From Alisma plantago-aquatica (Eukaryota > Streptophyta > Magnoliopsida > Alismatales > Alismataceae): a stretch of 64,000 nt of DNA. Within the stretch, counting starts at the first letter, position 1, and every line of letters begins with the position of its first letter. The DNA lies in contig OY856410.1 in assembly GCA_963693085.1 (NCBI GenBank), forward strand, positions 888,163,835 through 888,227,834. Direction: 5' to 3'. Made by a program: the position numbers and the translations under genes. Below are positions 20,536 through 31,949 of this stretch, one piece after another. Under the pieces are notes generated by a model that searched no databases, had not been told where the DNA came from, and saw only the letters and a program-made list of their open reading frames with translations.

Positions 20536-23500
20536 AATCGTAACTCAAAGTCATAAATGTGGCAATTAGGAGGTGACGTGGATATAACTTTAGGTAGTCT
20601 GAGTATCTAGATGCCCTAGCCTGGTATTTGAATACTTAGGTTGACCAGTATCAAGCTACTTTGTCTATTCTTCTATGGATGCCCTAGACATATATGTAGA
20701 GGGAGGTAAGGCTAGAGAGAAACCCTAAAAGCATTAGGATTGGAAGACCATAAAGTAACAAAATAATTAGAGAATGAAGATAGAATGTGACAACTTTTAT
20801 TATATACTATTATTTGGACTTGAGCTAGATAGAAAAGCTCTTATCTATATGAATCCATATATTCAACCTTTAGAATATATAAATAGTCATTTCAAATAAT
20901 TGTACATTATGCAATTACATCACATATTATGTATATTCTATGCATAAAGTAGATCACAAATTATCCTTAAATGAGTTTGACCTAAGTGGACACCCTTTTC
21001 ACATGTTTGAGATAAATAGGAGTTGGTTGATCCTGAGTAGCTCTAGGCTTTAGGACTATAGGTTTGGCCTGGTCCAATTGGCAGGATGCGATACCGGTAT
21101 ATGATGATTCCTATTAATAATCTAATAACAATAAATGAAGGAGAGGTAAACACATAATGTAGTGTGAATGTATATAATGTAGATATTGAAATATAAGGGA
21201 AAGATTGGAATAACTAAGATAGTTGGAACTAGTAACTATATTCATGTTTTGGGCATTAGACAATAAACCCTAATTTGAGAATAAAGGAAGTAGGAATATA
21301 GATTTAAGACATGGGCTAGTGTGGATTATGTGATGTGATGAAGAAGGAATGGATAAAGAGAACTAAACCATATAATTAACTGAGGCCTTTATTCAGATTT
21401 GAATTAAAAGTAAGTAATGAGAAAGGAGTTAATAAATATTGAAAGACAAATAAGAGATGAATCACTTGTGAAAATACTCAGGCAAGCAAATTATTTCAAA
21501 GATAGAGACAAAATCAAAAGAAATCAAAAGGAAATCATATAAAATTGGGATGAAGGCTTAATGATGTGTATTACATGACGTGTTGATATATGAATTAAGA
21601 GAAAGACAAGATGAAAAAATATATAACTCCAATACATAAATATAAATTATGAGTGATGGATCATTTTATTGAGTAAAATGCATTTACATACTTAGAACAA
21701 AAGAAAAATAGAAGAAAATAGTTGAAGTATATAATAAGTACATAAGATAGGAGGTCAAAAGAATTAAAGTAAAGAGAGCCATATGAACATGTAAAATATA
21801 AGTTTAAGGACAAGAAACGAGGTGCAATAAAGGGAAATGGTGAAAACAATGAGCTTAATTAAGGAAGGAGGGTTATGTGATATACTAAATAGCATGAAAT
21901 GTGTATTTATACCATGAACTCTAATCCATTCATCCTCATTGATGTTTCGAATGAAATTTTCAATAGGGGAACTATTTGGTTGGAGTCAAATGTACTCAAC
22001 AAGTTCCTTGTTATGAAATGAAACTAATTTTTTAAAGAAGAACAAAGAGGGATCTTATCAAATGAACAAGTCATACAAATGAGAGTTTTTATGTAGAAAA
22101 GAAAACCTTGATAAAAAGGAAAACTATGTTTGGCCCATGCATGAGCTGTATAAATTGCAATAAAGGACATATTACATCTCCAACACAAAATTCAACTTGA
22201 GAATAGTACAATGATATTAAGAAATACATGTCATTGATTATGGTATCATACACATGAATGAGGAACATAGTCGTTAAATAATTGAAGTTAATGATGATAG
22301 ATAGAAGAGATACATATAAAAGCAGGATCACAAAAAATAAAAAAAGATTTGAAACATGGGGAAGTGATATAGATGATAAATAGAAAGAGATTCTGAGATA
22401 TAAAAAAATGCTAAATAATCAGGTCTCCTTGAAGTTAAGCAACTAATCCTAAATATGGGAAGTGTTTTAAGTAAGTACTTGAAGATTAGAATTCTAAATC
22501 TCAAAATTATATTATCTTTTGTATTGTCCTTGGTGAGAGGCACATGGAAATAAGTGATAAGGAAATGGGCATTTTTATTTTAAATGAACCACCATGATAG
22601 ACACACCAACTGAAAGTAACAATGAGACATAATATGACAATGAAGCCTAAAATGGATTCATGAAGAAAGTAACCCATTAAAAATGTCAAATAAGAGAAAA
22701 AAATTCAAGTGATAAAGATAAAGAAGACTTTAGTGATCTTTAAAATGATAAATTTTGAAATTATAGTATGGGGAGGTAAAAGCATGTGACAATGAGGTCA
22801 GATTATGAAGAAGGATCATGTCTTGGAATGTTGGGGTTTTAGCACTTCAAAAGATGTTGCTAGTGATTTTACATTGAGTACTAACAATATCAAAAAATAA
22901 GATCCTCAGAGTAGCAATACAAAAAGTAAACTAGAAATGATAGTAATCCAAGCTTTAAGGGTTCAAATGAGAAAGATATATAATCAACATGAATATAACA
23001 ATGAACATAGGATAATAATTTATTTGAAATGAAAGAAGTGTGATATGAATAAAAGGAAAGGTGTAGTATGAACAAAGTGTGATCTAAAATAAATCCTTAC
23101 AATGATATCAAGAATGGTGTATAATCTATCCTTCCCTGGAATCCTTTAATGTTAGAGATGTTTATTTTATATGATGAAACTAAGAAGGACAAGTGCAAAG
23201 AAACTAGTAATAATGGATAAGAAATAAGTAAGAGAAAACAAGTGGTTTTCACTAGTACATGAATTTGTTTTCAGAAATATAAACTGATAAAAGAATACCA
23301 AAGGATATAATTTTGCTTTACATATGATTTCAGTTGTCCATGTGTAATGAACATATTAAATTTAGAGAATACTTAGTTATTATACTAATCATCCATACCA
23401 ACATTCCAGTTCAGTTTTATACAACTGTTGTTAATTCTACTATTTTAGCTTATGAATGCTTTGATACTAGAGTAACACAGAAGTAACTTCAAAGAAACAA

Positions 23501-23866
23501 AATGAACTCTCATTAGTAAACTCACATGTGATGTAGAAAAATAGTACATAGTGAACAATATAAATTGATATGGTTGGACTAGTTTACTTGTAGTGAGGAA
23601 ACACCTCAAGAGAGTATGACAAGTTTGATTACTATTTTAATTTCCATTCTCTTTCATAGTAATTGACTGTGACATAGAAAATCTTTTCTGTCATCAGAAA
23701 CTTTGTTTTAAATCTATCATGATTGGAAGATAAACAAATGACTTAGTGTTAGATTTAGTATTCAGATCTGAAAAACAAGAGTAAGTCAATTATAATATTT
23801 CAAAATTTAAGAAGAGAGTTTGAATGCACTTTTCCTACATATATAAGTTTTAATTATAAAACCTTT
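20536..23866 (+). other. Noncoding interior of Tekay-like copy 2
   Basis: A-rich, with stops in every frame and no gag, RT or integrase motif. The order of matching blocks with copy 1 (7300-9030) is kept. From about 23110 to the polypurine tract no counterpart in copy 1 is visible, because copy 1 switches to the RNase H relic there. The several minus-strand frames of 60-80 codons (21661-23075) are L/F/S/Y-rich translations of A-rich DNA and are not supported. Confidence 0.6.
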
Positions 23867-23880
23867 TAATGAGGAGATAC
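23867..23880 (+). promoter_or_regulatory. Polypurine tract of Tekay-like copy 2
   Basis: AATGAGGAGATAC immediately precedes the LTR start TGTAACAACC. It is a weak purine tract interrupted by pyrimidines, likely eroded. Confidence 0.55.
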
Positions 23881-26319
23881 TGTAACAACCTAGTTACAAC
23901 TTAGCCATTTAATTAGGGTTTACTTGGATGATTATATGGTTAGCTAAAGTAATCATTGCTCAAGCTATATTAATAATGCGTGTCTAATTATGATATTTTA
24001 AATTTAATGAGAAACTTTAAGCATGATTCTATTTTTGAAGAATTAGGGTTTGAGAAGTGCAAACCTTAGTCGGAAAAAACTAGGGTTTTGATGGTATGTG
24101 TATACAAAATTTGTTAAATATAGTGATGTGGTAAATGATTTTTAGTATTTACTTGTAACTCTGATTTCTTTAAAATTTGGATATAGTTTGGATAAACCCA
24201 ACACCGATGATCTTCAAAAATATCAAATTTTTTTTATGTGTGACGGACCTATTGGTTGGTCATGTTTTCCTGGGACAAACTCAGCTGACCATGTATTCAG
24301 GCTGAAAATAGCAGTCTAGTATTTTTTTTCATATGTATTGGTACATCCAACAGAGCTAAATTTCTTCCTATAGCTTTCCAACTAAATTTCAAGCGTAATA
24401 TTTTCAGAATTTAAGATGATATATGAGTTCTATATAATGTGGTGTTAGTTGAGTTTCTAATCGGTAACAACTTGACCGACCAAGTAATATGAAGAAACAT
24501 AAAAAGATCAAAAATAGATTTTGGACTTGTTTGTAAATGTTCCAAGCACCTTAACTGATCTATGTGGTCAACCTAAAACCCTTGCAACCCCCATAATTCA
24601 TCATCCTTGTCCAAGATATGAAATCTAAAAGAGAGAGGAGAATTGGGGTTTAAAGGAGAAAAATGTCGAAAATGCTGATTTGGGATTTTAGCTTCCAAAA
24701 GCTTGTTGGTTCATGTACGTTCATCTACCCTAGATATGTTTTCATGGTGAATCTTCTCTCCTATGTCTGAAATGTGTCCTCCTCTATCTTGATTCAAAAT
24801 GGTATCAAATCACCCTCTTTTCTCATTCTTTCTCTACGATTCTTCATTCATAGGGTTTTTGAGTCAGAAGGAAGAAGAAAATGATTGATTGCTTGGAAGT
24901 TAATTAAGATTAGGAATTTCAGATGTTGGGCTATGAAATTAAGGTGTTTTACACCTTAGGTGAGTTTGTACTTCCATCTAACAATAGATTGCATTAAAAC
25001 AGATTAGAACCACTAAAAGTTGCAGTTTTTTGTACATGCAAGAATAAACCCTAAATTTGCCTTTTAGTTCTAGATTTCAGATAATGATTTAGAATGGACT
25101 ATTTTCTAATGTAATGAATTTCAGATCACGAATTCATATTATATATGGATAAAAATCATCTTAGAATTCCTAGTTTTGTAGAAGTGAGAAGAAAATATTG
25201 AAATCTAGGGTTTTCAGTTATACCTAAACTTGCAGTATATACTTAAGTAAAGAACATTGTCGATCTGAATCTTATTATAAACTGTTTCGTTGTTTCATCT
25301 CAATTTCTAATACAAATACACCAAGTATTAGTTAGGGTCATTGAAGTTATCAAATTTTATTGGGATTTCATAAAAAAGGGTGAAACCTAGACGAGTGGAA
25401 ATCAATGAGTTTGTGAATAGATAGAATTGAACTCAGAAATAAATGATACATTTGAATATTTTGGTCTTATTTAAATTGTTTATTCTTGATGCATAATGTT
25501 TCAACCAATGGTGAATAAAACCTAGTTTGGTTCCATACCAGGGTTTAATATGCATGTTTAGTTGTACGTGAGCTACTAGAAATAGTCTTTTTACTTGTTA
25601 AAGTTTATGACGTGGTAAATTCTTATGTGAGTCGTGTTATATGTGAATGAGGCAAATGACACCCTAAAGATAGAGTGTTCAGTGAATCAAGTATCTTTGT
25701 TATAGTGTTTCTCAGTATGATAAGTAGAGTAACTCAGTTTCTCACTTTATAGTACATATTATAGAAAAGCTATGAAAAAGAACTTATTACAAGATTAAGC
25801 TAAAAAGTGTTGATCAAATGATTGTATATTCCATGTGAAAGTCTGCACCATAGTGGAGGAAATGACATACCAACTAGTGAGTCTTGGATGAGGTAGTCAG
25901 AGCGTACTAGAGGGGTAGAGGCATTTAGGCCAAATGTGGAAGGACTCCTTATAACACAGGGGCATCCAACATTTATCAGAGATTCCAGTGATACTCATTT
26001 GAGCTCAGTACAATTTCAGTCAGGTACCCAATATTTTCAGTACAATACAATTTCGATCATGCCACAAGCTAGATGCTAGAGAGGTCCAGGTAGTCGTTCC
26101 CTGTCACTCTAGGTTCTTGTTTAGAAGTACAAAGAGTTGTATATGAATAAGGTTATAATAATGCTTGATTACATCAGTGTATGTATGTAATAGTCAAGCC
26201 AAAAATCATGCAATGTTGAAATATAGTACAAATATCTTAATGTATGTTTTATGTTTGCAATCAGATCCAAGAACAAAGGTTTTATTTCTTATGTTGGTTG
26301 TCTCATGTGATGTGTTTCA
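23881..26319 (+). repeat. 3' LTR of Tekay-like copy 2, with internal deletion
   Basis: Starts TGTAACAACC, typical of Tekay-group LTRs, and ends GTGTTTCA before the target duplication TACAA. It is about 2439 bp. Relative to the 5' LTR it lacks the segment corresponding to about 19650-20333. At the break point (26036-26060) is a short filler that resembles sequence 30 bp upstream (26004-26023). Confidence 0.75.
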
Positions 26320-26324
26320 TACAA

Positions 26325-27334
26325 CGTATGTTTTATATAATCAGAAATAGAGGGAAAAATTTATGAGCTGTACTTAGTTTGCTTGAACTCAGGTTATGCC
26401 CTAATTCCATGATGTATTAGTAATTGTGGAAGCTGGGTAAGACAAGGGTTCTATATCCCATCCTACACGTGACATTGGATCACCATGTGGAAACTATACT
26501 GGAAACCCGCAACATTGTGTCCCACTACAAGATACCTGAGTTGAAGAGATTACTTTAGTTGTCTACCAATGACTTGATACTTGAGCCATGAGGCTCGACA
26601 CATTTGACTAGGTGAAGAGTGTTGAGCCAAGGTTCTTTATTTGTGTGAACTACTGTTCATTATTGAAGAAGAAAGATGAATTAGATTTTGGAAATGATCA
26701 ACAAAAACTCATCATGATGCGAGATGGGGGACTTGGGGAATAGAAGAAGTTGTTTGTGCCTTTTTTGCTGGACTGATTGACCTATCTATTGAACTTGCTT
26801 TCTAACTAAGTCCTCAAAGAGTATTGTTGGATCTAACTTCTACTTTTTCACTGAATTAGATCTCAAGTTTTTCCACCAAAAATCAAATCCCAAGACATTG
26901 TTGGGTTGGGGGAATTTGCGGTGAAATGCGTAGGGCTGCAAGCCTAAGGGTCCCCGTCCATACTTTCCATGTATTGTGGCCATCACATAATGAAATCCTT
27001 ACATCACAAAGGATTCCGTTCCCACGAAGATATCTTACTTAGTGCAAAAAGTTGAAGACAATGAGCAGGACAACTACCCCGATAGTGCAACAAGTATCGA
27101 GGAGATTGTCCTCATCATCAAAGAAATCCAGGACATCTGGACCACCTAGAACAACCTACAGTTTGAGGACAAGGCCATCCCTCCAAACGAGGAAGAAATC
27201 AAGTGGGTGCCTACTCCTACTATCAACTAATTGTGCCATGAGCATCTTGATGTGGACAAAAAACATCAAACATCACCAAGATGATAATGTTGGCCAGACA
27301 AAAATCATCAATCCAACACCTGAAGGGGTGGAGG
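26325..27334 (+). other. Tat element, piece 2 (protease-RT linker), degenerate
   Basis: This stretch lies between two insertions and so should be the Tat region between protease and RT. Short peptides such as GLQ and RNRG at its left edge continue the frame of piece 1 across the Tekay insertion. From about 27040 to 27230 one frame reads acidic, Glu-rich sequence (EDNEQDNYPD, EEIVLIIKEIQ) with one or two stops, as in the acidic linkers of Tat polyproteins. No domain is recognised with confidence. Confidence 0.45.
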
Positions 27335-28395
27335 TGTTGGTTTGTTACACTAACGAGTTTCAATTATAAGAATGATCTTTTACTCAACTAGCTATTTCCC
27401 ACAAGTATACGAGAATAGTTGTAGTCAAGGTCAAACACAAGGAGCGTTGGTTAGCTAGGCGCAAGTGTTATGATTTTTAATAATCTAGATTGTTGTACAC
27501 AAGATGATTGGATTAGAACAACTAAATTATAGATTTAAAGCAAAATAATAAATTATCACTTAAGAAAGGTTAAGATTCACATTTAGGAGGATCCTAGACT
27601 TGGGATTTCACTATCACATCATAGCTTATATTAAAATATGAATTTAAACATGTTAATTGACTTACAAAGGAGGTTTGTAGTCACCACTCACCTCCCAGTG
27701 AAGTGATGACTATTCTAACTCCATACATCACTCTCATGTATGTATTTCATTTCGAATCACAAACCTTGCTGCTCAACTTAATCCCAACCACTCTCATGAT
27801 TAAGGACAAGTTCCCAAAAAAGTAACTCCGTACTCTCAAACACATCTTCTCAGATTATGAAAGAAAGCATAAAACATGCAAGCATGATGGCCAATCACAC
27901 AAACATGCATTTCAGATATGAAATAACTCTTGGAACATGCAAGCAACTAACATTTAGTACAAAATTCATATGTTCATACAAGCTATGACATGGGAGTTGC
28001 TCTGCCATGTCCAAGATTTGGATTCTACTCATCCATGGCTAGAGAAAGAATGTACAAGCAGTTGGAAAACATCAAAGGACATAGAAAAAGAGTAGAAAGA
28101 ACTAGTATGTCTGTGAGAAGTAGTATAACAAAGAAGAACTCCAGCTAGAAGTCAAGCTCCGTCCTTGCTTGCTACACTTTCTCCAGATTTCTTCACTCCC
28201 AAGCAGATAGAAGAGGAAGAAGAAGATGCTTGCTGCAAATAGTTAAGAAGAAGGAAGAAGAAGAGGGTTCTCTCTCAAGTAACCACCTCCTATCTCCCTT
28301 GGTCTCCTCCAACTTCTCCTGGACTCCCTCTAGTCGAGTTTCCCTCCAAAAGGTCCATCCTAGGCTGTCATAACTATCCCAAGATGGCTTGGGGT

Positions 28396-28406
28396 CATAT
28401 ATATAA
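28396..28406 (-). promoter_or_regulatory. TATA box of the gag-only LTR(a)
   Basis: Minus-strand CTTATATATATG. LTR(b) has the same box at 33042-33053 and LTR(c) an extended version at 50197-50212. It lies just downstream (in transcription direction) of the palindrome array, which supports U3 promoter function. Confidence 0.7.
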
Positions 28407-28448
28407 GTGTGAGATAGTTATATTTGCATTTGGGTGAAATCTGTAGGT

Positions 28449-28670
28449 CACACAACATGTCTTTTATAAGATACAACGTGTCTTATGCAATAACTGAAGT
28501 TTGGATCGAGTTCTGGGAGGTTACATGACATGTCTTTAATAAGACACGACGTGTCTTTAATAAAACATGGCGTGTTGCTACAAATCTGGAGTTCTGCATT
28601 CAATTTCTGGCCTAAGACACAGGGTGTCTTTTTTAAGACATGGGGTGTCTTAATTAAGACACAAGGTGTC
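28449..28670. promoter_or_regulatory. Palindrome array in U3 of LTR(a)
   Basis: About eight variants of ACACG-N-CGTGT or ACACrrGGTGTC lie in about 220 bp. The perfect one is AGACACGACGTGTCT (28542-28556). The array begins about 45 bp upstream of the TATA box on the minus strand. Corresponding arrays lie at 33094-33296 (LTR b) and 50255-50458 (LTR c, perfect copy at 50274-50288). Confidence 0.7.
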
Positions 28671-28918
28671 TTTCTCAGTTTCAGCAACATTGATTTTCTG
28701 AATGTCTAGATGATTGGGGAATGTCTTTATGGATATTGTAATGACATTTTCTCCCTGTTTTGATGCCAAATAGTTGTACCTACAAACCAAACCATAGAGC
28801 AAGTAATAACAACAATAAAGATAGAAAATCTAGCATGATTAAGAGTGATGATTGAGTCAAAATGATTGGGAAATGCACCCAAAAGTGGTTTAGAATATGA
28901 TATAAAATACACACATCA

Positions 28919-28934
28919 AATCCCCCTAAGCTTA
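28919..28934 (-). promoter_or_regulatory. Polypurine tract before LTR(a)
   Basis: Minus-strand AAGCTTAGGGGGATT directly before the LTR start. The same tract precedes LTR(b) at 33543-33558, and a similar one precedes the Athila LTR. Confidence 0.85.
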
Positions 28935-30045
28935 AACCATTGCTTGTCCTCAAGCAAAAAGAGCATAGAAACACAAATGAAGGAATTTTCAAGTTCATGC
29001 ATAGATCAAATGAACTGAAAGATGTGTATAAGACCAAACCAACCATGATTAACATGTTTATACTCATAACCATCCACTCAAGTTAAACACCCAAGAAAGT
29101 GATTTTATAGTTCAGTAGGGGTGGTCACAATTAAATGAATCAATCAATTAAACAACACTAAGTAGAATTTGGATGACCAAGCCTAACAATTAGTGGATGT
29201 GAAACTAAAATTCTCAACTATTATGGATACAAATGATGAAATCTTAGTTAAAATTAACAATTTTAGTTGTACTCTGCTTCTTTCCCCAAAATGGTATCAT
29301 AATGGATTACGGCATCTGACACTCGGCTACTAAGGTAGGTTTATGCACACGTAGAGTGTCGGTTTAGGTACTTTACCCTCTTTTAAGACATACCACCTAA
29401 CCATCGTGGCCAGATCAAACTTACACTAGGCTAGCTTGATATGTGGGAGGGTTAACCATCTTTTATCGGGTATGAGGATGAGATAAGCCAAAAGAAATTT
29501 TAAAATTTTTGGAAAGAAGGAGAGTCAACTAAATTGCAACATTAGCCAGATTTTATTCATTTGTTTTGAAAGTTTTTCATTGAAAGATTGGTTGAAAATG
29601 CACTAAGAGCTTGGCAAGGGCATCCTGTATTCTAAATGATGTTGTAAAGTTGATTTACTCACAAAAATTGAAACCATTAAATGTTTTAAGGAATCAAGGA
29701 TGTGAAAGATAAATTTTTTCAGGCTACAAGCATAAACCAAAGTTAAGTACATGTTTATGGCCAAAAGGTTTCATTTGATCAATGCATGCCTTTTACAATT
29801 TCTACAAGTGATATTTCTCAACAAAAGAGGACAATCAATTTGGCATAGAAAGGATTCAATCCACTTAAGCTTCATATCATACTAGATTTTCTAAAAGAAG
29901 AACAAAAACTAAAATAAGAGCTAAGAAAAAGATGATAAATAGAAAATAAAACTACCCTATCGGCCGGTTGCTCCCCCCTAAGCTTGAAATATGTAGTGTC
30001 CTCACTACATAAATCAAACTAAAAAGGTTGCAACTAGGTACCTCA
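28935..30045 (-). other. 3' noncoding region of gag-only unit 1
   Basis: Homologous to Athila 14112-15294 and to unit 2 (33559-34665). It includes a second purine tract (minus-strand AAGCTTAGGGGGGAG near 29970-29984), the CCGGCCGATA block and the conserved stem-loop at 29318-29360. The frames at 28727-29073 are not supported as genes. Confidence 0.75.
29318..29360 (-). other. Conserved 3' stem-loop, gag-only unit 1
   Basis: The stem is GACACTC/GAGTGTC (arms 29318-29324 and 29354-29360) with a 29-base loop. The loop shares ACGTGTG and CCTAC-TTAG with the Athila copy. Confidence 0.6.
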
Positions 30046-31827
30046 TCATGGTGGAAACATCAAAGTCCATGGAGGACTGGTCCTATGATTTGCTGCTGGA
30101 AATTGTTGTGCCAAAGGTTGACATTTCCTTGCAAATATATCCTTGATTTGGGGTAAGGGAAGACACCTATGACCAAGTAAAGTGTCATCAAGAGTATGCA
30201 GAAGAAGGACATGTGGCCTGCTTGAAGAATCAACATGTAGAGAATGTGTTGTAGCCTTCTCCCCTTTAGTTGCAACTTCATAATCATCATGGATATCAAC
30301 ATCATCATACTTTGAAGGATATACCTCTATAACAACTCCATTCTTCAATGTCACTGACCTGAAATATGTAGGATTCATCTCCGGTGGACTAGACAAGAAA
30401 GGTGGAAATGCTTCTTTGCTAAAAATAGCTTACTGGGCAATTTGTTTCTCCAATATGTGTGCATGAGTGGCTATAGCCTCCACCTTAGAAGAGAGTTGGT
30501 CAATAACATCCATCATAGATTGTCTTTGTTGATGGAACTCCTCATTTTTCTGCATTTAAGTTAACATAAATGTTGCAATCATAAACTCTAAGTTGGAAGA
30601 TACTTGTGGTTGTTGTGGCTGAATGAAATTCAGGTTGACATTGCTATAGAAGTCTGGTGGAGTGTAGCCCATTGAAGAATAAATAGAAGAAGCATATCAT
30701 GTAGAAGATGAGTGTCCAAGCAATCCACATGCATTACAAATATTGTTGGCTGTTTGAATTAGTTGTGTGCTTAGATTCTCAAACCTTTGTGACAAAGTGT
30801 CTAGCCTTGGTGCAATCAAGTCTATAACACCAACCGTGTGATCTTCCACTTTCATTTCGGAAGTAGTATGTGAAAAAGATGGGTGGTAGCTTGTAGCCGG
30901 ACTCCATTGGCAATGATTTGCTGCCACATATTCAATAATAGCATAGACTTCTCCATAAGATTTGTTCATTAGAGCTCCATTTGCAGCTGCATCAATAGAC
31001 ACCCTTGTATTGTAGTACAAACCATTATAAAAAGATTGCAATAGAAGCCAATTGATTAGACCGTGATGTGGACTAAGATATTGAAGATCTTTGAACCTCT
31101 CCCATGTATCATACAAGGTCTCTCCATCCCTTTGAGAATAATTGATGAGTTGACTCCTCAGCTGTAAAGTTTTGCTAGGTGGAAAATATCTTGCCAAAAA
31201 AACCTTTAGAAGCTCCTCCTAAGTGCCGATTGACTTCTTTGGCAAAGTATAGAGCCATGCCTTGGCTCTATCTCTAAGAGAGAATGGAAAAAGGATTAGG
31301 CATATCCCATCAGTAGGAATTCCATGTATCTATATGGTGCTTAGAAACTATATAGATTCATCAATATGGAGGTTTGGATCCTCCATTGGTGTCCCTCCAA
31401 ATGCATTCAGATGTAGCAATTGTATGATGGTTGGGCTGATAGAAAACTCCTATGCCTCAAATTTTAAAATATTAATAGGCTCACTCATGTGCATTGCAGC
31501 TGTACCAAAGTAGTCCTTAAGAGGAAGGTCATCCTCCTTGACTAGTTCTTCATGTGGATCCGGAGGATTAGGTGGATGTGGCATAGATGGTGGTGGTGTA
31601 TGTGGTATGGATGAAGGTGGTGGATATGAGGGTGTAGAAGAATGTGGCATGGGTGTTGGTGGTGTATATGATGGTGGTGAATTAGGTGTGAATGATGGTG
31701 GTGTGGATGAAGGATGTGTGGATGAGGGTGGTGCATATGAAGGTGATGTGGATGAAGGTGGCATGGGTGAATGTCATTTGGATGATGGTGACATGGATGA
31801 TGGTTGTGTGAGTTGTGATTCCTCCAT
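30046..31827 (-). pseudogene. gag: Athila-type Gag of gag-only unit 1, several stops
   Basis: One frame (starting at the ATG at 31825-31827) carries the whole protein with several nonsense codons, one being CGA to TGA near 31769. The order is: a Pro/Ser/Thr-rich N-terminus (31764-31550), the retrotransposon Gag domain (PF03732-like) with FPFSLRDRAKAWLYTLPKKS and RYFPPSKTLQLRSQL (about 31290-31130), a zinc-knuckle region CNACGLLGH whose last Cys is a stop (near 30700), then the linker typical of Athila Gag (QIAQ-like, PPEMNPTYF, VTLKNGVVIEVY at about 30400-30310). It ends at TGA 30046-30048, where homology to the Athila 3' end begins. There is no protease after the linker. Confidence 0.8.
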
Positions 31828-31942
31828 ACATGTTTGGGTTTCACTCCTTCTTTCTCCATGAGGGCTGTAATCGATTTGTTCATTTTCTAAATGTAGAGAT
31901 ATGCATAGTTCAAGGATCTTTTTATGAACACCCCATATGCTC

Positions 31943-31949
31943 CATACAT
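31943..31949. other. Deletion junction between gag1 leader and LTR(b)
   Basis: In unit 2 the phrase 'cccatatgctcc' (36551-36562) is followed by about 190 bp of leader and the primer site (leader pieces 36563-36669 and 49057-49115). In unit 1 the same phrase (31932-31943) is followed after about five bases by LTR(b), whose terminal 'tgttggtt' is also truncated. Unit 1 thus lacks its primer binding site. Confidence 0.75.

Larger units (their letters stand above)
17471..26319 (+). mobile_element. Tekay-like non-autonomous element copy 2 with TSD TACAA
   Basis: The two LTRs begin TGTCACA (17471) and TGTAACA (23881) and share sequence throughout, though clearly diverged. The 5-bp duplication TACAA flanks the element at 17466-17470 and 26320-26324. 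The interior lacks gag and pol. The 5' LTR end and the primer site are deleted, and the 3' LTR has an internal deletion with filler. Tat sequence flanks it on both sides. Confidence 0.8.
27335..28918 (-). repeat. LTR(a), 3' LTR of the gag-only tandem
   Basis: On the minus strand it runs from TGATGTGTGTATTTTATATC to ...AACAAACCAACA, 1584 bp. It contains the palindrome array (28449-28670), a TATA box (28396-28406) and a long downstream part with GAAGAA runs. It matches LTR(b) and LTR(c) along its length with scattered substitutions. Confidence 0.9.

Noticed and set aside
21661..23075. Cluster of hydrophobic minus-strand frames resembling membrane proteins
   Set aside because: A-rich DNA read in reverse gives Phe/Leu/Tyr/Ser-rich peptides. 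No conservation with copy 1.
27052..27369. 105-codon basic Ser/Thr/Arg-rich frame
   Set aside because: It runs across the insertion point at 27335 into LTR(a). The overlapping acidic frame fits a Tat linker better.
28448..28690. Minus-strand frame of repeated 'KTPCVL' peptides
   Set aside because: It is a translation of the U3 palindrome array. No start context or family fits, and the other LTR copies do not keep it.
31538..31861. Gly-rich plus-strand frames at 31538-31861 and 36159-36482
   Set aside because: They are antisense translations of the Pro-rich Gag N-terminus and exist only because of its repeat.
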